A stretch of 6,807 nt of DNA from Thioalkalivibrio nitratireducens (GTDB taxonomy: Bacteria > Pseudomonadota > Gammaproteobacteria > Ectothiorhodospirales > Ectothiorhodospiraceae): positions 1-6,807 of the forward strand of contig JAABSN010000182.1 in assembly GCA_011390385.1 (NCBI GenBank), read 5' to 3'. The translations under genes were made by a program, and so were the position numbers. Numbering within the stretch: the stretch's first letter is position 1; every line of letters starts with the position of its first letter. The notes below the pieces were generated by a model. That model worked only from the letters and a program-made list of their open reading frames with translations. It was not told the origin of the DNA and ran no database searches. Shown piece after piece: positions 1 to 4,928 of this stretch.

Positions 1-1
1 C

Positions 2-241
2 CCGCTGCTGACCGACAACCTCACCCGGCTGGAAAACGAGTGGCTGCTGATCGACGGCGAGACAGTCCACCGCGCCGAGTTCTCCCACCGGGTCTGGTCG
101 GCCGGCGAAATCGCCGCCCTGCTGGCGCGCTGCGGCTTCGACGTCCATGGCATTTACGGGGACTGTCGGGGTGGGCTTTACGATCTGGAAGCCGAGCGGC
201 TGGTGGTGATCGCGGGGCGGGGCGAAATCAGCGCGCGATGA
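2..241 (+). CDS. C-terminal part of a class I SAM-dependent methyltransferase (5' end outside window)
   Basis: The reading frame is open from base 2 to the TGA at 239-241 and gives 79 residues. The pattern is typical of the end of a type-11/25-like SAM-dependent methyltransferase: a strand with ENEW, then FSHRVWSAGEIAALLARCGF, where an acidic/aromatic turn leads into a helix ending in GF, then a V-x-GIYGD turn and the closing strand ERLVVIAGR. In this family these are the last helix and the beta-hairpin of the Rossmann-like domain; the SAM-binding glycine motif would lie upstream and is not in the window. The substrate cannot be told from this fragment. The next gene starts 57 bp downstream with its own good Shine-Dalgarno, so co-transcription is possible but not shown. 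Family assignment is from pattern memory; the specific function is unknown. Confidence 0.72.
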   Translation, partial: PLLTDNLTRLENEWLLIDGETVHRAEFSHRVWSAGEIAALLARCGFDVHGIYGDCRGGLYDLEAERLVVIAGRGEISAR

Positions 242-298
242 AAAAAGTCCGCGTTCGCTTGTAGTAATCAACAGGACCCTTTTTCGACAGGAGTCGTC

Positions 299-1051
299 AT
301 GACCCTTCCACACCCACACCGAACGACGATAGTGGCCTTCAGCCTGCTGCTGATGCTTGCGCTGAGCGGCTGTGACCTGGGCGACGATGAATCATCCGGC
401 GAAAAGCACGTACTGCGCGTTTACGATGTTTCTCACCTGGAGACTGAATACCTGGAAGGCCGCCTTTATAGGCTGCTCTCGGGCGACCATCCGGCGCTGC
501 GCGGGCGAGCGCAGTTACTCGATGAGGCGCGGCTAGCGGTGAATGGATCCATTCATTTGCAAGAGGAAATCGCGAGCCTGTTGGCCAGCCTGGGGCAACC
601 GGCCTTTACAGAAGAAGACTCACTCGAACGCGAGTATCGTCTGCAGTTCTGGCGTCTCGGTCTGTCTCCACAACAGAACGATCAGGAATTGCCCGCTGGA
701 CTGGAACCTGTTTCAGACGCAGTCAGCGCTCATTTTCCAGACCACGGCACTCAGGTACATGACTTCGTTGAAACATTCGGAAGCACTTCGGGCACCAACT
801 TGCTTTTTGAGTCGGGCGTCGGAACCATGGTCCATATCCGAAGCCTGAAACTCCAGCCAGCCGGAGCGCATGTAATCGCGGAAATCAGCGCTCCTTCACC
901 CCCCAACGTAGTCGGGGATTTTGTGAGTTTCACCATCAACCGAAACCTTAAGGCCGGTCAGCCATTGATTCTGGGCAGGCTTCAGGGTGGTCTCGAGAAC
1001 GATCTCCCGGTCTACCAGGTACTGGTCGCGAGAATGGACTGGAACGACTGA
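299..1051 (+). CDS. Lipoprotein heading an ECF sigma operon, function unknown
   Basis: The protein has 250 residues. ATG 299 is supported by AGGAG at 289-293, five bases upstream. Residues 9-25 form a lipoprotein signal: a hydrophobic core FSLLLMLA followed by the lipobox LSGC with Cys25 as the lipidated residue. The mature protein starts Cys-Asp-Leu; Asp at +2 is the classical Lol-avoidance residue in enterobacteria, so inner-membrane retention facing the periplasm is plausible. An acidic linker (28-36) is followed by a strand LRVYDVSHLE (39-48), a helical middle part, and a beta-rich C-terminal half (about 165-247) containing HIRSLKLQPAGAHVIAEIS and LKAGQPLILGRLQ. That half recalls the alternating strands and the 'GQ-x-VVLG' turn of secretin-like or ECF-operon-associated proteins, but this is only a resemblance. 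The stop lies 16 bp before the likely start of the sigma gene, so the genes are almost certainly co-transcribed. I do not recognise the family; a sensor or regulator of the downstream sigma/anti-sigma pair is inference. Confidence 0.75.
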   Translation: MTLPHPHRTTIVAFSLLLMLALSGCDLGDDESSGEKHVLRVYDVSHLETEYLEGRLYRLLSGDHPALRGRAQLLDEARLAVNGSIHLQEEIASLLASLGQPAFTEEDSLEREYRLQFWRLGLSPQQNDQELPAGLEPVSDAVSAHFPDHGTQVHDFVETFGSTSGTNLLFESGVGTMVHIRSLKLQPAGAHVIAEISAPSPPNVVGDFVSFTINRNLKAGQPLILGRLQGGLENDLPVYQVLVARMDWND

Positions 1052-1067
1052 AGCGGAATCGGCGGCC

Positions 1068-1565
1068 GTGGCCCTGTCAGCGGAAGCGCTCGAGGCGGCT
1101 TATCGAAGGCTCGAGCAGCCCGTCTTCAACTATCTTTTTCGCTGGTTCTGGGACGCGGGCGTGTGCGAAGACCTTATCCATGATGCCTTCGAGCGCTTGT
1201 GGAAAAAGCGCGAGCGCATTGATCCTGAGCGGATCGACGCACTGGTCTGGACCAGCGTGATCAACCTGGCCCGCAATCATCATGCCCACGGCAAGCGCTG
1301 GCGCTGGTTGCCGCTTCCTGCACCCTTGATCGGCAGGAACAATCCGGAGACCGAAACCGAACTTGATCTCAGGGACCGTCGCCTGCGCCGGGCCCTGGAT
1401 CAACTGCCCGACCCGTCGCGCGAAGTGCTGTTGCTGGAGCTGTATGCGGGGATGAGCAGGGTCGAGATCGCGCTTACCCTGGGCGTTGCCGAAGGTACGC
1501 TGGCCTCACGCAAACACACGGCTATCGCTCGACTTCGACGCCTGCTGGAGGAGCCTGAATCATGA
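1068..1565 (+). CDS. ECF-type (sigma-70 family) RNA polymerase sigma factor
   Basis: From GTG 1068 the protein has 165 residues. Region 2 covers about residues 11-75: the region 2.2-like helix CEDLIHDAFERLWKK (33-47) and the region 2.3/2.4 part LVWTSVINLARNHHAHGKRW (59-78), which in this family melts and reads the -10 element. Region 4 covers about residues 103-160: LRRALDQLPDPSREVLLLELYAGMS, then a helix-turn-helix (RVEIALTLGVAEGTLASRKHTAIARLRRLL) that reads the -35 element. The linker between them has no sigma-3 domain, as expected for an ECF sigma. The frame stays open upstream to a GTG at 987, but that would add 27 residues with no sigma-like pattern inside the lipoprotein gene; GTG 1068 starts just before the first region 2 helix and leaves a 16-bp gap. 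No strong Shine-Dalgarno precedes it (only GCGGAA), which suggests translational coupling to the lipoprotein gene. The 3' end overlaps the membrane protein gene by ATGA. Confidence 0.88.
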   Translation: MALSAEALEAAYRRLEQPVFNYLFRWFWDAGVCEDLIHDAFERLWKKRERIDPERIDALVWTSVINLARNHHAHGKRWRWLPLPAPLIGRNNPETETELDLRDRRLRRALDQLPDPSREVLLLELYAGMSRVEIALTLGVAEGTLASRKHTAIARLRRLLEEPES

Positions 1566-1888
1566 CCATCGAACGCTATTTCCGCGAACTGCAGCCACCG
1601 GCCGGCGGATTCGAGCGGCTGAAGGCGCGACTTGCACGACCCGAACCCAAGCGCGAGTGGTTCCCCCGGCTGGCTGTCGCCAGCTTTGCCTCCATTGCAT
1701 TCTTAATGGCCTTGCTGTGGCCGGTCCTGGACAAGGTTCGTCAGGAGCGGCAAGCCCTGGCAGAACTGGAAACGATCTTCATGGAAGCCCGCATTCCGCC
1801 GCTGATGATCGACGGCAAAGAGCCGATCCGGCTCGAACTGCAGCGCAATGACGTGGTCGCTTTCTGGCTGGAGCCGGATTCGCCGTGA
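1562..1888 (+). CDS. Short single-pass membrane protein, probable cognate anti-sigma factor
   Basis: The protein has 108 residues. Its ATG lies in an ATGA overlap with the sigma stop, a layout typical of sigma/anti-sigma pairs made in fixed ratio. A short cytoplasmic N-terminus (1-35) contains PPAGGFERLKARL (12-24), similar to the 'PPP-x-[WF]-x-x-[IL]-x-x-[RK]-[LM]' stretch in many anti-sigma proteins. One membrane segment follows at about 36-55 (RLAVASFASIAFLMALLWPV), then a short charged periplasmic helix (57-75) and a small tail ending LELQRNDVVAFWLEPDSP. There is no HxxxCxxC zinc motif and no cysteine at all, so it is not a ZAS-type anti-sigma factor. Topology and position support anti-sigma function; sequence alone does not prove it. 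The gene appears to end the operon; 229 bp without a gene follow. Confidence 0.7.
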   Translation: MTIERYFRELQPPAGGFERLKARLARPEPKREWFPRLAVASFASIAFLMALLWPVLDKVRQERQALAELETIFMEARIPPLMIDGKEPIRLELQRNDVVAFWLEPDSP

Positions 1889-1954
1889 GTCAGGCCGTCT
1901 GCAAGGGAAAGCCGAAGCGGCATTGCACCTAAGCACCAAGCCTCGGTCCATGTC

Positions 1955-1976
1955 ATCCCGGCCAAAGCGCCGGGAT
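1955..1976. repeat. Palindromic intergenic repeat unit, 8-bp stem
   Basis: ATCCCGGC (1955-1962) and GCCGGGAT (1969-1976) are perfect reverse complements around the six-base loop CAAAGC. The preceding TGTC and the general form resemble dispersed GTCATCCCGG-type repeats found between genes in many proteobacteria. It lies 67 bp after the stop of the anti-sigma gene. No T-run follows on either strand, so an intrinsic terminator is less likely than a dispersed extragenic palindrome, though the RNA hairpin could still protect or end the operon transcript. The palindrome is seen directly; membership of a genome-wide family is inference. Confidence 0.7.
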
Positions 1977-1993
1977 CTCACAGATAGCCAAGA

Positions 1994-2067
1994 CCCCGGA
2001 TCAAGTCCGGGGCGACAAGGTATAGGAAGGCCTCGGGTCAGGTCCGGGGGACAGGTTGCAGGAGAGG
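1994..2067. repeat. Two diverged tandem copies of a ~37-bp CCCCGG palindromic unit
   Basis: Copy one (1994-2030) begins with a perfect hairpin: CCCCGGA (1994-2000) and TCCGGGG (2006-2012) around TCAAG. Copy two (2031-2067) begins with CCTCGGGTCAGGTCCGGGG, the same hairpin with G-T wobble positions. After the hairpin both copies go on with GACA and a purine-rich AGG tail, so the whole 37-bp unit seems duplicated. With the palindrome at 1955-1976 this fills most of the 229-bp gap between the anti-sigma gene and msrB. The remaining bases (1889-1954, 2068-2117) show nothing clear apart from a lone TAGAAT at 2085-2090 without a well-placed -35 box. Confidence 0.65.
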
Positions 2068-2117
2068 TTCGACACGGTCTGCAATAGAATGAACGCTGAT
2101 TAGCAAGAGATGAACCC

Positions 2118-2516
2118 ATGACCAAAATCGAACGCAGCGAAGCCGAATGGCGCGAGCGCCTGGACGAGGAAACCTTCCGCGTGACCCGCCAGGCCGGGAC
2201 CGAGCGGCCGTTTACCGGCCAGTACAACGACCATTTCGAAGAAGGCGTGTATCACTGCGCGTGCTGTGATCATCCGCTGTTCGATTCGGGCTCGAAGTTT
2301 CATTCCGGCTGCGGCTGGCCCAGCTACCACGGCGAACTCGAACAGGCCGGCATAAAGCAGCGCCTGGACACCACGCACGGCATGCGCCGGATCGAGCTGC
2401 TGTGCCCGAAATGCGACGCCCACCTGGGCCATATCTTCAACGACGGCCCGCCGCCAACCGGTTTGCGCTACTGCATCAACTCCGTCTCGCTGCGATTCAA
2501 GCCTTCATCAGCCTGA
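2118..2516 (+). CDS. msrB: Peptide-methionine (R)-S-oxide reductase MsrB
   Basis: The protein has 132 residues, a full-length single-domain MsrB. The enzyme reduces methionine-R-sulfoxide in proteins back to methionine, usually recycled by thioredoxin, and repairs oxidative damage. Visible family motifs in order: PFTGQY (31-36), structural zinc pair Cys47/Cys50 in HCACC, GCGWPSY (64-70) with Cys65 as the likely resolving cysteine, second zinc pair Cys96/Cys99 in CPKCDAHLGHIF, and the catalytic RYCINSVSLRF with Cys119 as nucleophile. All residues needed for activity are present. There is no signal peptide, so it should act in the cytoplasm. ATG 2118 has only a weak ribosome site (AAGAGA, 2105-2110) but fits the family N-terminus. 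It stands alone, after repeats and convergent with hipA 69 bp downstream. Confidence 0.97.
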   Translation: MTKIERSEAEWRERLDEETFRVTRQAGTERPFTGQYNDHFEEGVYHCACCDHPLFDSGSKFHSGCGWPSYHGELEQAGIKQRLDTTHGMRRIELLCPKCDAHLGHIFNDGPPPTGLRYCINSVSLRFKPSSA

Positions 2517-2547
2517 GGCCGCGCACGGGACCCGCCATCCTTCAGCG

Positions 2548-2570
2548 ATCAGGCTCATCTGAGGCCTGAT
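2548..2570. terminator. Hairpin between convergent msrB and hipA, possible two-way terminator
   Basis: ATCAGG (2548-2553) pairs with CCTGAT (2565-2570), and CTC (2554-2556) pairs with GAG (2561-2563) with one bulged G, giving nine base pairs closed by a four-base loop. It lies in the 69-bp gap between the msrB stop and the hipA stop, where a shared terminator is expected. No T-run follows on either strand, so classical intrinsic termination is doubtful. The structure is seen; the function is inferred from position. Confidence 0.35.
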
Positions 2571-2585
2571 GTAAAGTTCCGCCGG

Positions 2586-3839
2586 TCAAAATTCCAAAGA
2601 AGCCCGCAGGTCGTCATGCTGAAAGGCCGAGGCCATGCGCTCGATCTGCCGAGCACTGAAACCGGCTCTCTCTGCCTCAGCACGCCAGCCTGCGACTGCC
2701 TGCCCCACCTGCCTGGCAATTTCCTGAGCCTCAGCATCCTTCAGGCCAAAGTAGCCCGCAACGTCAAGCGCAAGCCCGAGGGCTGCCGTCCCGTCGTCTA
2801 GGTCTATTGCAGTAGACAGAATACGGGGTTTGATATCCACAGGAACCGGATTCAGATCGTAGGCGGGGGCAAGGCGCCAGCCATCAGGCCCGGCATACAA
2901 AAACCCATGATTGCGCAAGTGGTCATCAGTATTCGAGATCAGAATATTGAAGACGATACGACGCCAAAGAAGCTGCATATCGGCCTTGGGTGCGGCGCCA
3001 TACTGGCGAAGTGCGTCGACGAACTCCATGTAGCTTCGCGTCTCGTTGTCGGTGGCGCCCAGCATGCTCATGGCGGATAGGAACGGGACTCTTTTGTTCT
3101 TGACCCTGTCAAAGCGCCGCAACAGCAGAACGGTTCTGCCGCCAAGGTTTTCCAGCCGCCAGCCAGGTACAGGGATGGCGGCGTTTTCAGCAAGCCGAAG
3201 GGCAACAGCCTCCCAGCGCACGACGTCAAGCTCATCATCCCGATGGGGAAATTTTGCAATGAGGAGATGGCCGTCAGCATCCCTGACCGAGGCTTTGGGA
3301 CGCGCTCCGCCAAGAGATGATCCCGGCGCCAGCAAAAGCCGCAAATCCTCATCCGTATCAGCGTCTCCAGCCACACGCTCGGCAGCAGACAGGAGGCGTG
3401 GCAGATCTACAAGCGGCGGAATGGGAAAAGCAGTATTCGCCGCCAAAAAAGGCCCACCTGGATCCATGGCAAAACGCAGAGCGCCCTGACGGGCTTCATC
3501 ATTTACGTTGAGTAAAAAATCTATCTCCCTCAGTGCTCGCGGCGTCTCGCCAGCTTGCCCAGCGCGCCGCCGCTCGGCTCGGCGCATGAGAACCCGCCCC
3601 CAACGGTCGGGGGCAGAATCCCCAATTGCACCAAACAGCGGTTTGTCTCTCGGCGTATGAAAAGGGCCAGGGCCCAGCTGAAGAGCAGGCTCGAGGGCAA
3701 ATCGATCATCACGCGCCAACCAGCTGTCGTCATATTCAAAGGAGGCGCTGTCCCTTCCCTTCCTCATTCGCGCCCACAGACGGCCCACAAGAACAGGCTT
3801 GCCGTCCAGATCAATGAAAACCAATGCCTGAGTCTCCAT
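2586..3839 (-). CDS. hipA: HipA-family serine/threonine kinase toxin
   Basis: The protein has 417 residues, close to E. coli HipA (440). HipA kinases phosphorylate glutamyl-tRNA synthetase in E. coli and related targets elsewhere, halting translation and promoting dormancy. The N-terminal subdomain (about 5-90) contains the FGAIGDSAPDRWGRVLM block. The kinase core follows: GSSLGGARPKASV (173-185), the mobile phosphate loop in which Ser175 aligns with the autophosphorylated Ser150 of E. coli HipA and Lys182 with the lysine after it; LLIAKFP (192-198); and the catalytic ISNTDDHLRNHGFLY, with Asp305 and Asn310 spaced as Asp309 and Asn314 of E. coli. APAYDLNP carries Asp328, the metal-binding aspartate, at the same 23-residue spacing. 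The active site looks intact. ATG 3839-3837 overlaps the hipB stop by one base (TGATG), with AAGGG at 3849-3853 as ribosome site, so toxin synthesis is coupled to the antitoxin. The actual target in this organism is unknown. Confidence 0.95.
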   Translation of the reverse strand: METQALVFIDLDGKPVLVGRLWARMRKGRDSASFEYDDSWLARDDRFALEPALQLGPGPFHTPRDKPLFGAIGDSAPDRWGRVLMRRAERRRAGQAGETPRALREIDFLLNVNDEARQGALRFAMDPGGPFLAANTAFPIPPLVDLPRLLSAAERVAGDADTDEDLRLLLAPGSSLGGARPKASVRDADGHLLIAKFPHRDDELDVVRWEAVALRLAENAAIPVPGWRLENLGGRTVLLLRRFDRVKNKRVPFLSAMSMLGATDNETRSYMEFVDALRQYGAAPKADMQLLWRRIVFNILISNTDDHLRNHGFLYAGPDGWRLAPAYDLNPVPVDIKPRILSTAIDLDDGTAALGLALDVAGYFGLKDAEAQEIARQVGQAVAGWRAEAERAGFSARQIERMASAFQHDDLRASLEF

Positions 3840-4186
3840 CAGGAATCACCCTTCTGGTCGCTGGACTTGCCGGATCGTCTAATGCGTTGGGGCAGGCTCT
3901 CTTCTTCAAGATCCTGCCCAACCGGGTCGTTCTTGATGTCTGCGAGATCACCCAAGCCCTGATGCAGGCCAAGGGCAAAGAGAATCGTGGTGTAGTTTCC
4001 CAATGAGACGCCAGGATCGCCCTTTTCTACTTTGTGCAGGGTCATCCGGCTGACGGACGCCCGCTCGGCGAGAATTTTCGTGGGAATCCGGCGCCGCAAC
4101 CGGGCTGCTCGTATATCTGTACCCAGCTTCCTCAGAACCCGACGAACGGGCAGCGGAAGGTCTGTGTTCTTTCGAAACTTGGTCAT
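3839..4186 (-). CDS. hipB: HipB-type XRE-family HTH antitoxin/repressor
   Basis: The protein has 115 residues. The helix-turn-helix domain covers about residues 17-75: LGTDIRAARLRRRIPTK, the first HTH helix KILAERASVS (37-46), the recognition helix RMTLHKVEKGDPGVS (47-61), then GNYTTILFALGL. The DPVGQDLEEESLPQRIR stretch (87-103) is typical of the long HipB-like variants found next to HipA kinases, and a charged disordered tail follows. In this family HipB binds HipA and represses the operon. The start at 4186 fits the usual MT-x-F N-terminus, but no Shine-Dalgarno precedes it; a perfect TATAAT lies nine bases upstream, so the mRNA may be nearly leaderless. The stop overlaps the hipA start. 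Confidence 0.93.
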   Translation of the reverse strand: MTKFRKNTDLPLPVRRVLRKLGTDIRAARLRRRIPTKILAERASVSRMTLHKVEKGDPGVSLGNYTTILFALGLHQGLGDLADIKNDPVGQDLEEESLPQRIRRSGKSSDQKGDS

Positions 4187-4245
4187 TTAACGTCTATTAT
4201 ATGTTGCTTTAGGTTATTTAAGGTACTTTTTATTGGACGTTAGGT
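4185..4245 (-). promoter_or_regulatory. hipBA promoter and probable HipB operator region
   Basis: This stretch is strikingly AT-rich: 15 of the 54 bases at 4187-4240 are G or C, against G+C-rich surroundings. On the minus strand TATAAT (4201-4196) is a perfect -10 box, with no convincing -35 at 16-18 bp. Upstream of it on the same strand are three similar ten-base units, ACCTAACGTC (4245-4236), ACCTTAAATA (4224-4215) and ACCTAAAGCA (4214-4205), starting 21 and 10 bp apart, which puts them on one DNA face. The outer arms ATTTAACGTC (4185-4194) and GACGTTAGGT (4236-4245) are also inverted repeats of each other with two G-T wobbles. Such repeats over a promoter fit autorepression by HipB or HipAB. 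The elements are seen; binding is inferred. Confidence 0.55.
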
Positions 4246-4257
4246 AAAGGCATTCCG

Positions 4258-4286
4258 CCGCTTCGTTAGCGGTCGTTCCAAGACCG
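4258..4286. repeat. Two adjacent small hairpins upstream of the second sigma gene
   Basis: CCGCT (4258-4262) pairs with AGCGG (4268-4272) around TCGTT. The partly overlapping CGGTC (4270-4274) pairs with GACCG (4282-4286) around GTTCCAA. The two share bases 4270-4272, so as RNA only one could form fully at a time. They lie between the divergent hipB and sigma promoters. The role is unknown; short stems like these also occur by chance in G+C-rich DNA. Confidence 0.3.
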
Positions 4287-4331
4287 TCAATTGTGTGAGG
4301 TGTTAGCCGGGACGAAATTCGTTGCCGACCG

Positions 4332-4359
4332 CGACCTTTTCCTCGGCCGGAGCGTCTAT
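4332..4359 (+). promoter_or_regulatory. Candidate ECF-sigma-type promoter of the second sigma operon
   Basis: CGACCTT (4332-4338) matches five of seven positions of the E. coli sigma-E -35 consensus GGAACTT. TCTAT (4355-4359) follows after 16 bases and resembles the TCTRA-type -10. ECF factors commonly transcribe their own operon, so this would allow autoregulation. Initiation would fall around 4365-4368, at the start codon, which fits the absence of any Shine-Dalgarno. A palindrome ACGAA-A-TTCGT lies just upstream at 4312-4322 and could be a regulator site. The rest of 4246-4367 shows no gene. The match is modest and could be chance. Confidence 0.3.
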
Positions 4360-4367
4360 GCATTGAC

Positions 4368-4928
4368 ATGAACTTCTCCCGGCCTCTCGACGACCTCAGC
4401 CTGGCAGCGCTGAAAAAGCGCTGCCGCAAGACCCAGGAGCGGGTCTACCTCGACTATTCCCGTGCGGCCTGGACGCTGGGCGTGCGCTTGAGCGGCTGTG
4501 AGGCCCAGGCCTGGGATGCGGTCCAGGCCGGCTTTGTTCGCGCCTTCGAGCGCATCGGCCAGCTGCGTGACCCAGCCGCCTTCGGGCCCTGGCTGCGCCG
4601 GCTGATCGTCAACCAGGTGATGGATCAGCACCGCCGGCGCTTCGAAGCGCTGCCGGTAGACCATGAGACCGCCAGCGACGAGCCCTGGCGCGACGCCGGG
4701 CTGGACCTGGAACAGGCGCTGATGCGCCTGGATCCCATGGACCGCTCGGTGCTCTGGCTACACGATGTCGAAGGCCTGACCCACTCGGAAATCGCCGAGC
4801 TGTCCGGCCAGACCGCGTCGTGGTCGAAGTCGCGCCTGAGTCGCGCCCGCGCGCGTATCCGCCCGCTGCTGGAAGGCCATAGCCCGAGCCGCGAAAAACA
4901 CGAGGTGAATAGCAATGAAACGGTCTGA
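4368..4928 (+). CDS. ECF-type (sigma-70 family) RNA polymerase sigma factor, second module
   Basis: The protein has 186 residues. Region 2 covers about 25-92: RVYLDYSRAAWTLGVRLSG, then the region 2.2-like helix AWDAVQAGFVRAFERIGQLRD (48-68) and FGPWLRRLIVNQVMDQHRRR (72-91). Region 4 covers about 113-168: LEQALMRLDPMDRSVLWLHDVEGLTHSEIAELSG, with the DNA-reading helix TASWSKSRLSRARARIRPLL. Organisation and size are those of an ECF factor recruiting core RNA polymerase to stress promoters. ATG 4368 is the only usual start codon in the frame after the TGA at 4296-4298; no Shine-Dalgarno is visible (nearest purine run GGAG at 4349-4352, too far). The gene overlaps the next one by 14 bp, so both are made from one transcript. 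It differs clearly from the sigma factor at 1068-1565 and is not a recent duplicate. Confidence 0.93.
   Translation: MNFSRPLDDLSLAALKKRCRKTQERVYLDYSRAAWTLGVRLSGCEAQAWDAVQAGFVRAFERIGQLRDPAAFGPWLRRLIVNQVMDQHRRRFEALPVDHETASDEPWRDAGLDLEQALMRLDPMDRSVLWLHDVEGLTHSEIAELSGQTASWSKSRLSRARARIRPLLEGHSPSREKHEVNSNETV

Noticed and set aside
40..264. Open frame of 74 codons on the + strand.
   Set aside because: It is an arginine-rich shadow in another frame of the methyltransferase end and has no family pattern.
274..301. GGACCCT upstream of the lipoprotein as an ECF -35 box.
   Set aside because: The matching -10 would fall on the start codon and leave the good Shine-Dalgarno at 289-293 untranscribed.
1955..2012. 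The two perfect palindromes as intrinsic terminators of the first sigma operon.
   Set aside because: No T-run follows either stem on either strand, so a dispersed palindromic repeat is the better call.
2069..2090. TCGACA and TAGAAT as a promoter for msrB.
   Set aside because: The spacing is only 10 bp, far below the 16-18 bp needed, and no other -35 fits the TAGAAT.
3046..3489. Open frame of 147 codons on the + strand inside hipA.
   Set aside because: It is the antisense of the HipA kinase core, Ser/Arg-rich with no recognisable pattern; the HipA reading is certain.
4185..4245. Integron attC-like end boxes: ATTTAAC (fits RYYYAAC) and GTTAGGT (fits GTTRRRY), 61 bp overall.
   Set aside because: There is no internal L-box stem between them, the left box overlaps the hipB start codon instead of following a gene, and no integrase is nearby. 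Operator half-sites are a simpler reading.
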